Below are positions 1 to 8,800 of a stretch of 64,000 nt of DNA, piece after piece. The position numbers and the translations under genes are program-made. The notes beneath the pieces are model-generated. The model was not told the DNA's origin. It was given only the letters and a program-made list of their open reading frames with translations, and did not search any database. The DNA comes from Coriobacteriaceae bacterium. Its GTDB lineage: Bacteria > Actinomycetota > Coriobacteriia > Coriobacteriales > Coriobacteriaceae. Numbering within the stretch: position 1 is the first letter of the stretch; each line of letters begins with the position of its first letter. The DNA is taken from positions 100,100 through 164,099 of the forward strand of contig SUUG01000008.1 in assembly GCA_015062655.1 (NCBI GenBank), written 5' to 3'.

Positions 1-925
1 TGCTGGCGTTCCCCGGCAGCGTCACGTCGCATCGCTCGGACCGTCCCACCACGGCCGAGGGTGAGGGAAGCGCATACCGGCTGCCGTCGCTCAGGCGCTT
101 GAGCACAAAGCGAGGCTCCTCATGTGCGGCGGCAGCAAATGGCCCGGAGCCGACGCCCTCCGCGACCGCACGGGCAACCGGCCGCGGGGCCGGTTTCCCC
201 ACGAACATCGCGACCGGATCGACCGTCAGGGCCCCGCCATCCAAGGGAGCGCCCTCGTCAGGTGCCCCCGACGCGCCAGCCGCCGCCCGCGTGAGCGCAC
301 CGGATGGGAAGTGGCCCGCAAAGGGAGCGCCGCCCGGCGAGCCGCACCCATCGGCAGGTGACGCCGTCATGCCAAACGAGGTGGCCAGGAAGGAATCGAA
401 ATCCTTGAGGGCGAGCACCGACGACCGGCGGGCGAAATCCTCCACCGCACGGCGGGCGGCATCGTCCTCCTCGAGCACCAGCCGAACGCGGCGGCGCTGC
501 CCGAGGTACGCCAGCAGCTCGAGCGGGGCGCCCGCCCCCTCGACCCGGGAGAACGGGATGAAGGCGAACCGCATGCGCCCCAGTGAGTCAACGCGCACCC
601 GAGAGGGCGTGAAGCAGACGTTGCCCTGAGGCAGGCCCTCTCGCACGCACAGGGCCATCACGTCGCGCAGGGATCGCAGAAGCGTCCGGTATTGGACCCC
701 GGAAAGCGTCGCACCCAGGTATGAATCGAGTGGGACGAGACCCGACACCCCGTAATAGAACACACCGGCGACCTCATCCTCCTCACCCGATCGCGGGACG
801 ATCAGCGCCGCGTCGCCCACCGCGCGGATGCGCGCGAGCAGGTTGAAGTCGACCTCGTCGCGCTTCCCCACCTTGAGGACGAGGGCCTCGACGCGGCGGC
901 TGTACTTGAGATTCAAACCGGCCAC
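1..925 (-). CDS. DUF6382-like/FHA-domain protein of the T7SS locus (partial, C-terminus beyond window)
   Basis: An open frame runs from a GTG at 925 off the left edge. The GTG has a strong AGGAGG five bases upstream that overlaps the stop of the preceding gene. The first ~160 residues (AGLNLKYSRRVEALVLK..., with VREGLPQGNVCF) resemble the DUF6382 domain that precedes FHA domains in Firmicutes and Coriobacteriia. A Gly/Ala/Pro-rich linker follows. From about residue 275 a canonical FHA start is visible (RYALPSPSAVVGRSERCDVT). It keeps the Gly-Arg pair needed to read phosphothreonine. FHA domains bind phosphothreonine, and the same transcription unit encodes a Ser/Thr kinase, so this is a likely phospho-reader of the secretion system. 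The family call for the N-terminus is from memory of the domain; the FHA call is firmer. Confidence 0.75.
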   Translation of the reverse strand, partial: MAGLNLKYSRRVEALVLKVGKRDEVDFNLLARIRAVGDAALIVPRSGEEDEVAGVFYYGVSGLVPLDSYLGATLSGVQYRTLLRSLRDVMALCVREGLPQGNVCFTPSRVRVDSLGRMRFAFIPFSRVEGAGAPLELLAYLGQRRRVRLVLEEDDAARRAVEDFARRSSVLALKDFDSFLATSFGMTASPADGCGSPGGAPFAGHFPSGALTRAAAGASGAPDEGAPLDGGALTVDPVAMFVGKPAPRPVARAVAEGVGSGPFAAAAHEEPRFVLKRLSDGSRYALPSPSAVVGRSERCDVTLPGNAS

Positions 926-934
926 GCCAACCTC

Positions 935-1216
935 CTAGGCGAGGGCGAGCGAGGAGCCGTCAACGAGGGTCCCCTGCTCAACCAGGTTGCGGACGATCTC
1001 CCGAGGGTTCAGCAGATCCCCGGCCGCGCTGCTCGCGGAATCGATGAGCACGAGGGCCGGGGCGGCACCGGGAAGGTAGGATCCCCGCTCGCGGGAACCG
1101 AGGATCTCCGAGATCATGCGCGCCGCCTCCTCGACCGCCATATCGAGCGGAACGCGGAACTCATAGCGGCGCCGCGTCGCCGGCAGCAGAACGGACACGA
1201 GCACCTTGTCTTTCAT
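935..1216 (-). CDS. EsaB/YukD-type ubiquitin-like T7SS protein
   Basis: This 93-residue protein starts MKDKVLVSVLLPATRRRYEFRV and has the beta-grasp pattern of YukD/EsaB: two N-terminal strands, a helix (AVEEAARMISEIL), then short strands ending in a turn (LVEQGTLVDGSSLAL). EsaB/YukD is a small cytoplasmic regulator or component of type VIIb secretion systems. Length (~80 in Bacillus) and position between toxin-immunity genes and the FHA gene agree with that role. Its stop codon lies within the Shine-Dalgarno region of the next gene, so the two are probably translated together. Sequence similarity within this family is low, so the call rests on predicted fold and context. Confidence 0.65.
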   Translation of the reverse strand: MKDKVLVSVLLPATRRRYEFRVPLDMAVEEAARMISEILGSRERGSYLPGAAPALVLIDSASSAAGDLLNPREIVRNLVEQGTLVDGSSLALA

Positions 1217-1242
1217 GCGAGCCTCCGAGCGAATGGTCGATG

Positions 1243-1599
1243 CTAGCGCGAACCGCCCCCGAGGATCTCGGCGATGGTGGTTGGCTTATCGCCTGCGAGA
1301 TCCCAGAACCCCGTATGGACGCCCTTCTCGTACACCCAGCAGAGATCCGTTCCATAGGGGGCGTCGAAGAACTCGAGCAGGGCCGGCGCGAGGCGCGCGA
1401 TGGACGACGCCGCGAGCACCTCGAAGTTGGCCGGGTTCGAGACGAAGTCCTGGTCATCCTCCACGGAATAGATCGTCCAACCGTTGAGCTGGGGAATCGG
1501 CGACTCCTCGCGGAACGTGTAGCCAACCGGCTTCCCCGCGGACACGTTCTTCGATACGACGAACCCGCCGTAGGCGCTGTTGGGATCGGCTGCTGCCAT
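1243..1599 (-). CDS. DUF2185 (Imm33-like) immunity candidate
   Basis: The protein is 118 residues from the ATG at 1599, chosen because AAGGAGG sits six bases upstream; a GTG seven codons earlier has no such site. The core (FVVSKNVSAGKPVGYTFREE, then GWTIYSVEDDQDFVSNPANFEV, then APYGTDLCW) matches the DUF2185 pattern, in which a protein begins with a 'VSxxV...VGYMYREE' strand and carries a 'GWRxFSGDEDxxYxxNPxN' segment. DUF2185/Imm33 proteins are recurrent cytoplasmic immunity or immunity-like proteins in polymorphic toxin loci. It lies two genes downstream of the nuclease toxin, so it either neutralises that toxin or is an orphan immunity gene. Confidence 0.65.
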   Translation of the reverse strand: MAAADPNSAYGGFVVSKNVSAGKPVGYTFREESPIPQLNGWTIYSVEDDQDFVSNPANFEVLAASSIARLAPALLEFFDAPYGTDLCWVYEKGVHTGFWDLAGDKPTTIAEILGGGSR

Positions 1600-1659
1600 G
1601 ATTGCCTCCTTGTTGCCCACGCCCCGCTGCGGGGCGTATTACCATCCTACACCCGCCCG

Positions 1660-2274
1660 CTATGCGCGGGAGCGCTCGAACTCCTCCACGATGTCGACGA
1701 AGCCGCGGCGGAAGCTGAGCTCCCGCGCGTAGTCGAGCGGGGTCCTGCCGAAGGTGTTCACGTGCCGCGGGTCGGCACCCAACCGGAGAAGGGCGAGGTA
1801 GATGGGCCTCAGCTCCTCGGTCCTGCCCTTCGTGTTCCTCACCGCGTAGCCGAGGGGGGTCTCCTTGTAGTTGTCCTCGGCCGAGGCGTCCGCCCCGGCC
1901 CCCAGGAGCAGATCCGTCATGGCGACGAGGTACGGGACGGGGCGCGGGAACATGTCGAAGAGGAGGAGGTGCAGGGGCGTCATGCCGCGCTCGGACCGGC
2001 CGTTCGGATCGGCGCCATGGTCGAGCAGCCACCGGGCGACGTCGAGCCGGCCCTCGGGGTCTCGGCGACTGCCCGCGCAGTGGCCGAGGAGCGTGAATCT
2101 GTTTCTCGCATTCGGGTCCCCTTGGTAGAGGCGCTCCATATCCTCCACCGCGCCGCAGTCCGCGGCATCAAACTGATCCAGAATCGGAGTCGTGAAGACG
2201 CCCGTAGGGCCCTCATCTTCAAAAACCCTCCGATACGTCCCAAGCCTTTCGTTGTATTCCACATAGCGTCTCAT
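1660..2274 (-). CDS. Ankyrin-repeat protein, probable immunity to the GH-E toxin
   Basis: This 204-residue protein starts seven bases after the toxin stop codon, with no strong Shine-Dalgarno of its own, so translation is probably coupled. At least three ankyrin repeats are visible: DVARWLLDHGADPN with GMTPLHLLLF, LLLGAGADASAEDNYKETPLGYAV, and LLRLGADPRHVNTFGRTPLDYAR. Ankyrin proteins are common immunity partners in polymorphic toxin loci, and the gene immediately downstream of a toxin is normally its cognate immunity. Binding of the nuclease domain is inferred, not shown. Confidence 0.7.
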   Translation of the reverse strand: MRRYVEYNERLGTYRRVFEDEGPTGVFTTPILDQFDAADCGAVEDMERLYQGDPNARNRFTLLGHCAGSRRDPEGRLDVARWLLDHGADPNGRSERGMTPLHLLLFDMFPRPVPYLVAMTDLLLGAGADASAEDNYKETPLGYAVRNTKGRTEELRPIYLALLRLGADPRHVNTFGRTPLDYARELSFRRGFVDIVEEFERSRA

Positions 2275-2281
2275 CGCTCTA

Positions 2282-4000
2282 TCACAACCCTTCGTACCGG
2301 TGGCTCCTGTTGCTGTTTATCGTCTGTATCTGGAAGTTCCTCGGATTGAATTGGATCTCCTTGAGACGTTCGAGGCTTATCTCCCCCGTCCTGTACTTCT
2401 CGAAGATCTCGCTGTACTTCGTTTTTTTGTGCCCGAAATCGCACACCCCCTTGCGGGGCTGGCCCGGTTTCCAATCGATCACCTCCCCTGTATGCGGATC
2501 TCTGAGGACCCCGTCGCTGTCAAGCTGGGCGTTGTAGACCGCCCACTCGAACTCGAGCTTCTTCTTCCCCCACAGCTTGGGCCTGCCGTTGGGCTTGCCG
2601 TCCTTGATGTACGGGCCGTTCACGAGGGGGAAGCCCTCCTTGAAGATGCGGACCCCGCCCGCATCGGCCTCGCCCGCGGCCCCGGAGCTGACGTGCTTCT
2701 TGCCTATTCCGAAGTCGGGCATGAGGGCGGAGGTCAGGTCTCGGGAGCCGTCCTTGAGCGCTTGGGCGGTCTTCGTCTTGCCGAACGCGGAGTCGATCAT
2801 CGGGTCGACGGTGAAGTTGAACGCGACGTTGACCCCCTGGTCCTTGACCCAGTCTTTGACCCCTTCCTTCGCGAAGGTCTTCGCGAACGCCGGGGCGGAC
2901 TTCAACAGGGTGGCGCCCGCCGCCTTCGCCGCGCCGGCGGCGGTGCTGAGGGGCATGCCGAAGCCCCCCATCAGATCCGCCGCGAACGACGCGCCGTCAT
3001 AGAGCCCTTGGTTGCCGAAGAACACGGTGTCCCTCAGGGGGTTCCACGAGACGGAGGTGGTGTCTCCGTGCATCCCGTAATAGAGCTCCTGAGATCCTTC
3101 TGCGAGCTCCGCTGCGCCGAACGCCATCATGGGGGCGACGAAGGGCGTCGCGGCGCCAACAGAAAACCAGATCGCTAGGCTGCCGACTCCGACCGCTACG
3201 GCCCCAAGAACCATCTGGGCCGCCCCTCCATCGGCGCGCTCCGCAGCCAGGCGCGCCTCCTCCTCAGCCCGCTTGCCGCTCCGGTCGCACGCGCCATCAA
3301 GCGCGGATGCCGCAGCCTGCGCGTTCTCCCCGCAGAAGGCGGCAGAGGCCCCGGACGCCCGGCCGAGGGCCTCGAGCCATCCGGCCGATCGCGCCGCACC
3401 GGGCACGTACGACTCGAACGAGCCCACCGACCCCGCGCCCTCCAGCGCGGCCCTCAGGGCGTCCATCCGGTCCGCGAGCTCCCGCGCCGAGGCGGCGTGC
3501 CTCTCCTCAACCGACTCCACCTCATCGCTCAGGATGCGCGGGGCGGATTCCAACGTGCCCAGCGTCCCCACGAGCACCGAGGACGACGGGGCCTCGAGGC
3601 ACACGATATCCGATATGTCCGCCAGGATCCCGGACAACCCTACGGCGCGCTCATCGTGCGCGCCGCGTATCGATGCCATGTCGGTGCCGCCGCGCTCCAA
3701 GGCATCCGAGCCGAAGCGCGCATCCCGGGCGCCATCCAAGGCGGACAGGTCGCCCAGGTACCGCCCGTAGCGGGCGAGCAGTTCCTGGAGGATGGCGCTG
3801 GCTGCGAAGATAATCGGCTCGTGCACCTCCCGCCAGTAGGCAGCCGAGGCCTCCGAGGCCCTACCGCTGATCCCCGGCCCGCATATGGCGAGCTCGCCGG
3901 CAACCCCCACCTGCTCGAGGGCGGCGATGGCGGATGACGCCCATGGGCCCATGTGGGCCGCGAACGCGTCGGCGTCCGACCTCCTCACGTCGAAGCTCAT
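2282..4000 (-). CDS. LXG-type T7SS effector with C-terminal GH-E (HNH/EndoVII) nuclease domain
   Basis: The true start is the ATG at 4000 (MSFDVRRSDADAF), which overlaps the upstream stop by ATGA; longer frames would run through the preceding gene. The product has 572 residues. Residues 1-270 are long alpha-helices typical of LXG/WXG-type export domains. A hydrophobic stretch (MVLGAVAVGVGSLAIWFSVG) lies around 275-310, and a Gly/Ala pre-toxin region follows. The last ~110 residues carry the GH-E nuclease signature: KLEFEWAVYNAQLD, the DFGHKK motif, then NPRNFQIQT and SNRSHRYE at the end. GH-E nucleases are HNH/EndoVII-fold toxins of polymorphic systems. LXG proteins are secreted by type VIIb systems and act in contact-dependent competition. 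Small partner proteins and immunity genes flank it on both sides. Confidence 0.85.
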   Translation of the reverse strand: MSFDVRRSDADAFAAHMGPWASSAIAALEQVGVAGELAICGPGISGRASEASAAYWREVHEPIIFAASAILQELLARYGRYLGDLSALDGARDARFGSDALERGGTDMASIRGAHDERAVGLSGILADISDIVCLEAPSSSVLVGTLGTLESAPRILSDEVESVEERHAASARELADRMDALRAALEGAGSVGSFESYVPGAARSAGWLEALGRASGASAAFCGENAQAAASALDGACDRSGKRAEEEARLAAERADGGAAQMVLGAVAVGVGSLAIWFSVGAATPFVAPMMAFGAAELAEGSQELYYGMHGDTTSVSWNPLRDTVFFGNQGLYDGASFAADLMGGFGMPLSTAAGAAKAAGATLLKSAPAFAKTFAKEGVKDWVKDQGVNVAFNFTVDPMIDSAFGKTKTAQALKDGSRDLTSALMPDFGIGKKHVSSGAAGEADAGGVRIFKEGFPLVNGPYIKDGKPNGRPKLWGKKKLEFEWAVYNAQLDSDGVLRDPHTGEVIDWKPGQPRKGVCDFGHKKTKYSEIFEKYRTGEISLERLKEIQFNPRNFQIQTINSNRSHRYEGL

Positions 4001-4725
4001 TCGGATCCGCCTTCCCCGGGGTTGAAGAGGTGGGAGGGGAAGGGGGGCAGGTCGAACACGTCTTCCCAGTTCATCGGCCCCCACCGGGCCTCGGCCTCCG
4101 CCTGCGCCTCGGCCGCCGCCCGCGCGGCGGCCGCCGCCTGCGCCTCGGCCTCCCCGGCCGCGCGGCCGCCCCCGGGCGCCATCGCGTTCGCGATGGCAGA
4201 CACCGCCATCGCGACGAGGGCGGCCAGGGCGTAGATCAGGAGGATCTTCCTCCATCGAATTGGGCCCTCCATACCAGGTGGTATAGCTACCAAGGGGGAT
4301 TCATCACCCCGCTCCAACCGCTTCTCTATCAGCGCATACACCACATAGGCGTGCGCGGGCACGATCCAGACAGCGGCGACGACGTACCTCCCCTGCCCCG
4401 CCGGCATGAGCGCGAAGGACGCAGGGACCGCGCACAGGGACGCCAGCACGCAGCAGACTCGCACGATTGTCCTGCTCAGATCACTGCGGAGGCGCAGGTG
4501 GAACGCGACGGCGGCGGACAGGGCCAGGAAGGAGAGCCCGAAGACGACCGGCACCACGGCGAACCACATCGTCTTGATCTGGAGAACGCTCTTCGCCTCA
4601 TTCAGGAGGGCGATTCCGCCCGCTAAGAGAATCAGACCGAAAATCACGCAGAAGCACACGAAGTATTTGAGCGTCTTCGCGATGCTCCATGGGCCATGCG
4701 GCAAGTTTTCCCTCTTCCCGTTCAT
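3997..4725 (-). CDS. Multi-pass membrane protein translationally coupled to the LXG toxin
   Basis: This is a 242-residue protein with GGGAGG four bases before the ATG. Four or five membrane segments are apparent: ~20-42, 52-75, 88-105, 112-132 and 160-185. A strikingly Ala/Glu-rich helix (GEAEAQAAAAARAAAEAQAE) follows, then a short tail (PMNWEDVFDLPPFPSHLF). Its stop overlaps the toxin start by four bases. I recognise no family. Position between the WXG-like partner and the toxin suggests a role in toxin delivery, or in protecting against or aiding membrane transit, but that is inference. Confidence 0.6.
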   Translation of the reverse strand: MNGKRENLPHGPWSIAKTLKYFVCFCVIFGLILLAGGIALLNEAKSVLQIKTMWFAVVPVVFGLSFLALSAAVAFHLRLRSDLSRTIVRVCCVLASLCAVPASFALMPAGQGRYVVAAVWIVPAHAYVVYALIEKRLERGDESPLVAIPPGMEGPIRWRKILLIYALAALVAMAVSAIANAMAPGGGRAAGEAEAQAAAAARAAAEAQAEAEARWGPMNWEDVFDLPPFPSHLFNPGEGGSE

Positions 4726-4778
4726 ATGACCTCCCTCACAGACGGTCGGCGCGTCGGCGTCCGGCCTCCCGACCCTCC

Positions 4779-5042
4779 CTACATTCCCTCGGCAAGCGCG
4801 CTGTCCGTGTCCTCGAGCGTCGTGCCGATTCGCTGGTATGCCGCCACGTCATGCTCAAGAGCCCGATAGTAGGCCGATAGCAGCTCCTGCAGGGCCCTGG
4901 CCTGCTCCACGAACGCCTTGATAGCCGGGGGGTCACCGGCGAGCTCCGGCTCTGTGAACGCGACATCGCCAAGAGCATCTGCGGCAGCCGACAGCTGCCC
5001 CGCCGTCGAACCGAACTCGGCTGTGTTGAGTGCGATCTCCAT
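4779..5042 (-). CDS. WXG100-like small helical partner of the LXG toxin
   Basis: An 87-residue, entirely helical protein (MEIALNTAEFGSTAGQLSAAA ... AYYRALEHDVAAYQRIGTTLEDTDSALA) with AAGGGAG six bases upstream. Size, two-helix layout and the C-terminal 'tLedTDsaLA' pattern fit the TIGR04197/DUF3130-like targeting factors encoded beside LXG toxins. These bind the LXG helices and carry the export signal to EssC. There is no clear W-x-G motif in the middle, so it is WXG100-like rather than a textbook member. Confidence 0.65.
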   Translation of the reverse strand: MEIALNTAEFGSTAGQLSAAADALGDVAFTEPELAGDPPAIKAFVEQARALQELLSAYYRALEHDVAAYQRIGTTLEDTDSALAEGM

Positions 5043-5065
5043 TGCAAACTCCCTTTATCAAGCTG

Positions 5066-5476
5066 TTACTTGGGTACATTGCGGCGGGCGATTTTGAACG
5101 AATAAATTGACGCATTTAATATGTCAATCTGCCTCAGGCATTCCCCCTGTTCCCTGTACAGCTCGTCGATCTTCCGATTTATCGCCCTGTCGATCTCTGC
5201 AACTGCATCGCAATAGGCCTGCGCCTGATCGGCGGCCGAGCTCTTATCGGCCTCCCATGCCTCCCGGTGCTCCCCCTGCCACGCAACCCCAACGTCATAG
5301 AGCCTGATACCGGTTACAGCGGATTCACAGTCATACATCACATTCAGCACGTTGCGCTCGGCGTTATACAGGCGCTGCAACTTGGCCGGGAATGTCGCCG
5401 CCAACTCTTGCTCCTCCTCCAACGCTATCTGATTGAGCGCTATCGAGCGGTCGAGATCGTCTGCCGTCATCGCCAT
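5066..5476 (-). CDS. Helical WQG-containing T7SS partner protein (YwqH/DUF5082-like)
   Basis: The start is placed at the ATG at 5476, one base after the stop of the DUF4176 gene; a second ATG two codons later is also possible. Longer frames would run antiparallel to no feature but fully overlap the upstream gene. The 136-residue product is a long helix (NQIALEEEQELAATFPAKLQ), then a WQGEHREAWE turn, then a second long helix (AVAEIDRAINRKIDELYREQ). Helix-WxG-helix architecture is the hallmark of small T7SS partners such as YwqH/DUF5082. It probably pairs with the LXG toxin or with the 87-residue protein encoded just downstream. Confidence 0.6.
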   Translation of the reverse strand: MAMTADDLDRSIALNQIALEEEQELAATFPAKLQRLYNAERNVLNVMYDCESAVTGIRLYDVGVAWQGEHREAWEADKSSAADQAQAYCDAVAEIDRAINRKIDELYREQGECLRQIDILNASIYSFKIARRNVPK

Positions 5477-5477
5477 C

Positions 5478-5813
5478 CTAATCACCGTCCTTCGCTGCGA
5501 ATGGAGCAACGGGTGGGTTCGCGCCCCGCTCGATCGAGACGGACGCGAGGTTCTCCCGCAGGGTCTCGAGGATGAGCTCGTTCTCATCGTTCTCGAATCC
5601 GCGGAACACGACCTTTTGCACCCCCTCATGGTTGAAGTAGGCGAGGCGATCCTCGAGCAGGCCCTCGGGATACAGGCAGGCACCGTAGTCGTAATACCGA
5701 AGGACCCCCTCCTGCGGAATCGCCACCCCGCGCGCGATCACCATGAGCTTCTTCGTGCTTCCTCGAACGATGACGACGCTCCCCAGGGGCAGGAAATCGG
5801 GTGTGTCTACCAT
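5478..5813 (-). CDS. DUF4176 protein of the LXG toxin module
   Basis: A 111-residue protein with AAAGGA six bases before the ATG. The sequence LPLGSVVIVRGSTKKLMVIA, followed by YYDYGACLYPEGL and FNHEGVQKVVFRGFENDEN, matches the DUF4176 pattern (LPiGSvV.LKgg.kklMIigR ... DYigv.YPeG ... FnHedId.VvF.G). DUF4176 genes recur directly beside LXG toxin genes in type VIIb loci and are thought to assist toxin stability or targeting. Here it opens the toxin module, immediately downstream of essC. Confidence 0.85.
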   Translation of the reverse strand: MVDTPDFLPLGSVVIVRGSTKKLMVIARGVAIPQEGVLRYYDYGACLYPEGLLEDRLAYFNHEGVQKVVFRGFENDENELILETLRENLASVSIERGANPPVAPFAAKDGD

Positions 5814-5858
5814 GGTTTTTCCTTTCTGTTCATGATCTCGGATGATTGGGAGGCCACC

Positions 5859-8800
5859 TCACACGTCGCATCTCCCCCTCGACACCGCAGGCGCCCCTTC
5901 GCACCCGGCGTCTCCCGACACCAGCTTGACGAGCACGGGAACACCGGAGGCGATCTCGTATCCCTGGTCGTCCGCCATCTTCGTCTCCGGCTGCTTTCCC
6001 GCGTAGCCGAGGGAGAGCGCCGCCTGCGGGGCGATCCCGCTGCCCACCCAGAGGGCGTCCTTCACCGAGGACTGCTCCCTGAACCAGTCATGCTGGACGT
6101 ACGAGGCGGCCGCCCCCGCGTTATCGACGAGCACCAGGCGGACGCCGTCCTCGGGTGCGAGCGAGCGCAAGCCGTCTTTGATGCGCGCCGCGGCGTCCGG
6201 GGCGAGCCGTTGCAGCGCCGGGGCGAGCCCCACCACGATGCACACCAAGAGCCCCTCGGAGGCATCGCCATCACCTATCACCTGGGCGAGGTGCTCGACG
6301 ACCTCCTCCTGGCCCGTCACGTGGGCGACACCGCAAGCGAGGGATCCCACCGCGTCGAGCACGAGCACCCGGGTCCCCGCAGAGCGTGCGAGACCCGCCG
6401 CCCACGCGCCCACGAACTTCGCCATCTGGCCGGTCTTCGCGTACAGGACACGGGAGATGACCTGCTCATCGAGGTCGAATGAGGCGAGGGCGAGGCTCTC
6501 CTCGTATATGCCGTAGGGAAGCGCCGAGGCCGAGAGGCCAGCGCGTATATCGGAGAACGGCAGGCGCTCGGGAAGCGAGGGGATGGGCGGCGCCTCCGTG
6601 GCGGCAGCGTCCGCGAGGGCGCGCGACAGCTTCCTGATGAAGGCGTACTCGCCTCCCCCGTCGGCACCGACGTGGGCCGCCTGGTACTCCCTTACGCCAT
6701 CCTCCGTCTTGACGAGACCCCGCCCGTATCCCCGGGGGAGGACCGTGCCCCGCATCGATCCGAAAACCGAGACGTAATCGTTCTCATCGTTGAACTGAAC
6801 CACGAGCTCCTGTTTGAAATTGGCCCGCAACCTCATGCGCAGGGACACCGTCGAGGGGGCGCTCACCATGAAGAGCACGCCCGCACCCGGGCCCTCGCGC
6901 GTGATCGAGACGAGCCGGGGCTCATAGCTCTCGTAGAGCTCGTAGAAGGCGGCCATGTTGTTGATGACGACCACGATCGCAGGGCGATGGTCCTCCACCT
7001 GCTCGCAATATCGGGCGAACCCCCCGTACTCCACGAGGGCCGTGCGGCGGGCGCGGACCTCGGCCTCCAGGAAGGCGATGAGCCTGCGCACCCGCTCGTC
7101 CTCCCCGCCGCGCACCACGCCGCCCACCTGGGGGGCGTCCGCGAACGCCGTGAGGCCCTCAGATCCCAAATCGATCGCGTACACGTTGAGCTCGTCGGGC
7201 CCGTGGTGCGCGATGAGGCCCGCGAGCGCGGTCGCGAGCACCGATTCCGCACCCGACTCGGCGGCACCGTACACCACGGCGTTGCCTCCCTGGGAGAGGG
7301 GGAGCGTGAGCAGGTGCTTTCTCTGGGTCGCCGGGTCGTCGACCTCCCCGATGGCGGGATCCAGGACGTCCCGGTGCGCGATGAACCCGTACCGGTGCTC
7401 CAGGTCTGCGAGCTCGATGCTCTCGGGCAGCGGGTCGAGCCAGAGCCGCGCCGCGCGCACATGGCGCCGCTCGGCCGCGCGCTCGATGCCCGCGAGCACG
7501 GCGTTGATCTCCGAGGTGCCCGACTGGAGGTGCGGCGGGGCGGGGCGCAGGGCCGCCACCGTCGCGCCCGCGTTGTCTATGAGCTCCACCGCGTCATCGA
7601 TCCTGGGCGCGAACGCGGGCCTGGGCACGTAGGGGGCGCCCGCGTAGGCCGCCTGCCCGACGGAGAAGAACTCGTTGAACCCCACGAGGAGGTAGTAGCG
7701 CCCCGGCCCCTTGATCTCGGCGGCGTCCGGACGGCCGATCATCTCCTTGGAATCGGCGGCGTCGGCCACCTTGAGGCAGACCTTGAAACGCATGTTCGAC
7801 CTGATCTGATCGTTCACCACGCCCGTCGGCTTCTGGGTGGCGAGGATGAGGTGGACGCCGAGGGAGCGCCCGATGCGCGCCGCGCTGATGAGCTCGTCCA
7901 TGAACTCGGGCTCCTGCTGCTTCAGCTCCGCGAACTCATCGGCCACGATGAAGAGGTGCGGCAGGGGCTCGGTGATGGTTCCCTGGCGGTAGTAGGAGAG
8001 GTACTTGTAGATATCCATCGTGGCATCGCCCGTGGCCTCACGGGCACGGTTGAGGGCGTCCTGGCGGCGCTTCAGCTCGCTTTTGATGGAGACGAGGCTG
8101 CGGTTGATGGCACCGCCGTCAAGGTTCGTGATCGTGCCCGCGAGGTGCGGAAGCCGGTGCCGATCGTTCTCGAAGGCCCCTGCCAGCCCACCGCCCTTGT
8201 AGTCGATGAGCACGAAGGCGGCCTGATCGGGCGGATAGCTCACGCACATCGAGAGGACGTAGGTGATGATGAGCTCGCTCTTGCCGGATCCCGTAGTGCC
8301 GGCGATGAGCCCGTGGGGGCCATGGACCTTCTCATGAAGGTTCAAGATCGCCGGAGCCCCCTGGGCGTCGACGCCCAAGGGCGCCTGCAGCGTGCGGGAG
8401 GCGTCCGCCTCCTCCCAACGACGGGCGATATGGAGCTGCTCGACATTGCCCGCACGAAGCATCTCGAGGAACCCGAGCGATTCCGGGAGCACGGCGCGCT
8501 GCCCGGCGACATCCAGGCGCACGCGGGCGAGATCGCGCGCGAACAGCTCAGCGCGCGGGGCGGAGACGGCGATGTCCGGCGCGAAGGCCCTCATCGTCCC
8601 CGACACGTCCGCGCGGTCGAACATGCGGGCCCGCGCCGCGGCGTCCTCCTGGCCCGTCTCCGCGGTCGCCGCCCCGGAGAGATCGATCACGTAATCGCAC
8701 TCACGCGGGAGGTCTTTGAGCTCCGAGCCGATAAAGAGGAGCGAGATACCCTGGTAGCTGCGCAGGCGAGCGAGTTTGCCGATCGTCTCCGACGGGTCGG

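Noticed and set aside
3998..4255. An N-terminal extension of the LXG toxin upstream of 4000
   Set aside because: It would overlap the membrane protein in another frame, and its Arg/Gly-rich sequence is non-protein-like; the ATGA overlap start at 4000 is typical.
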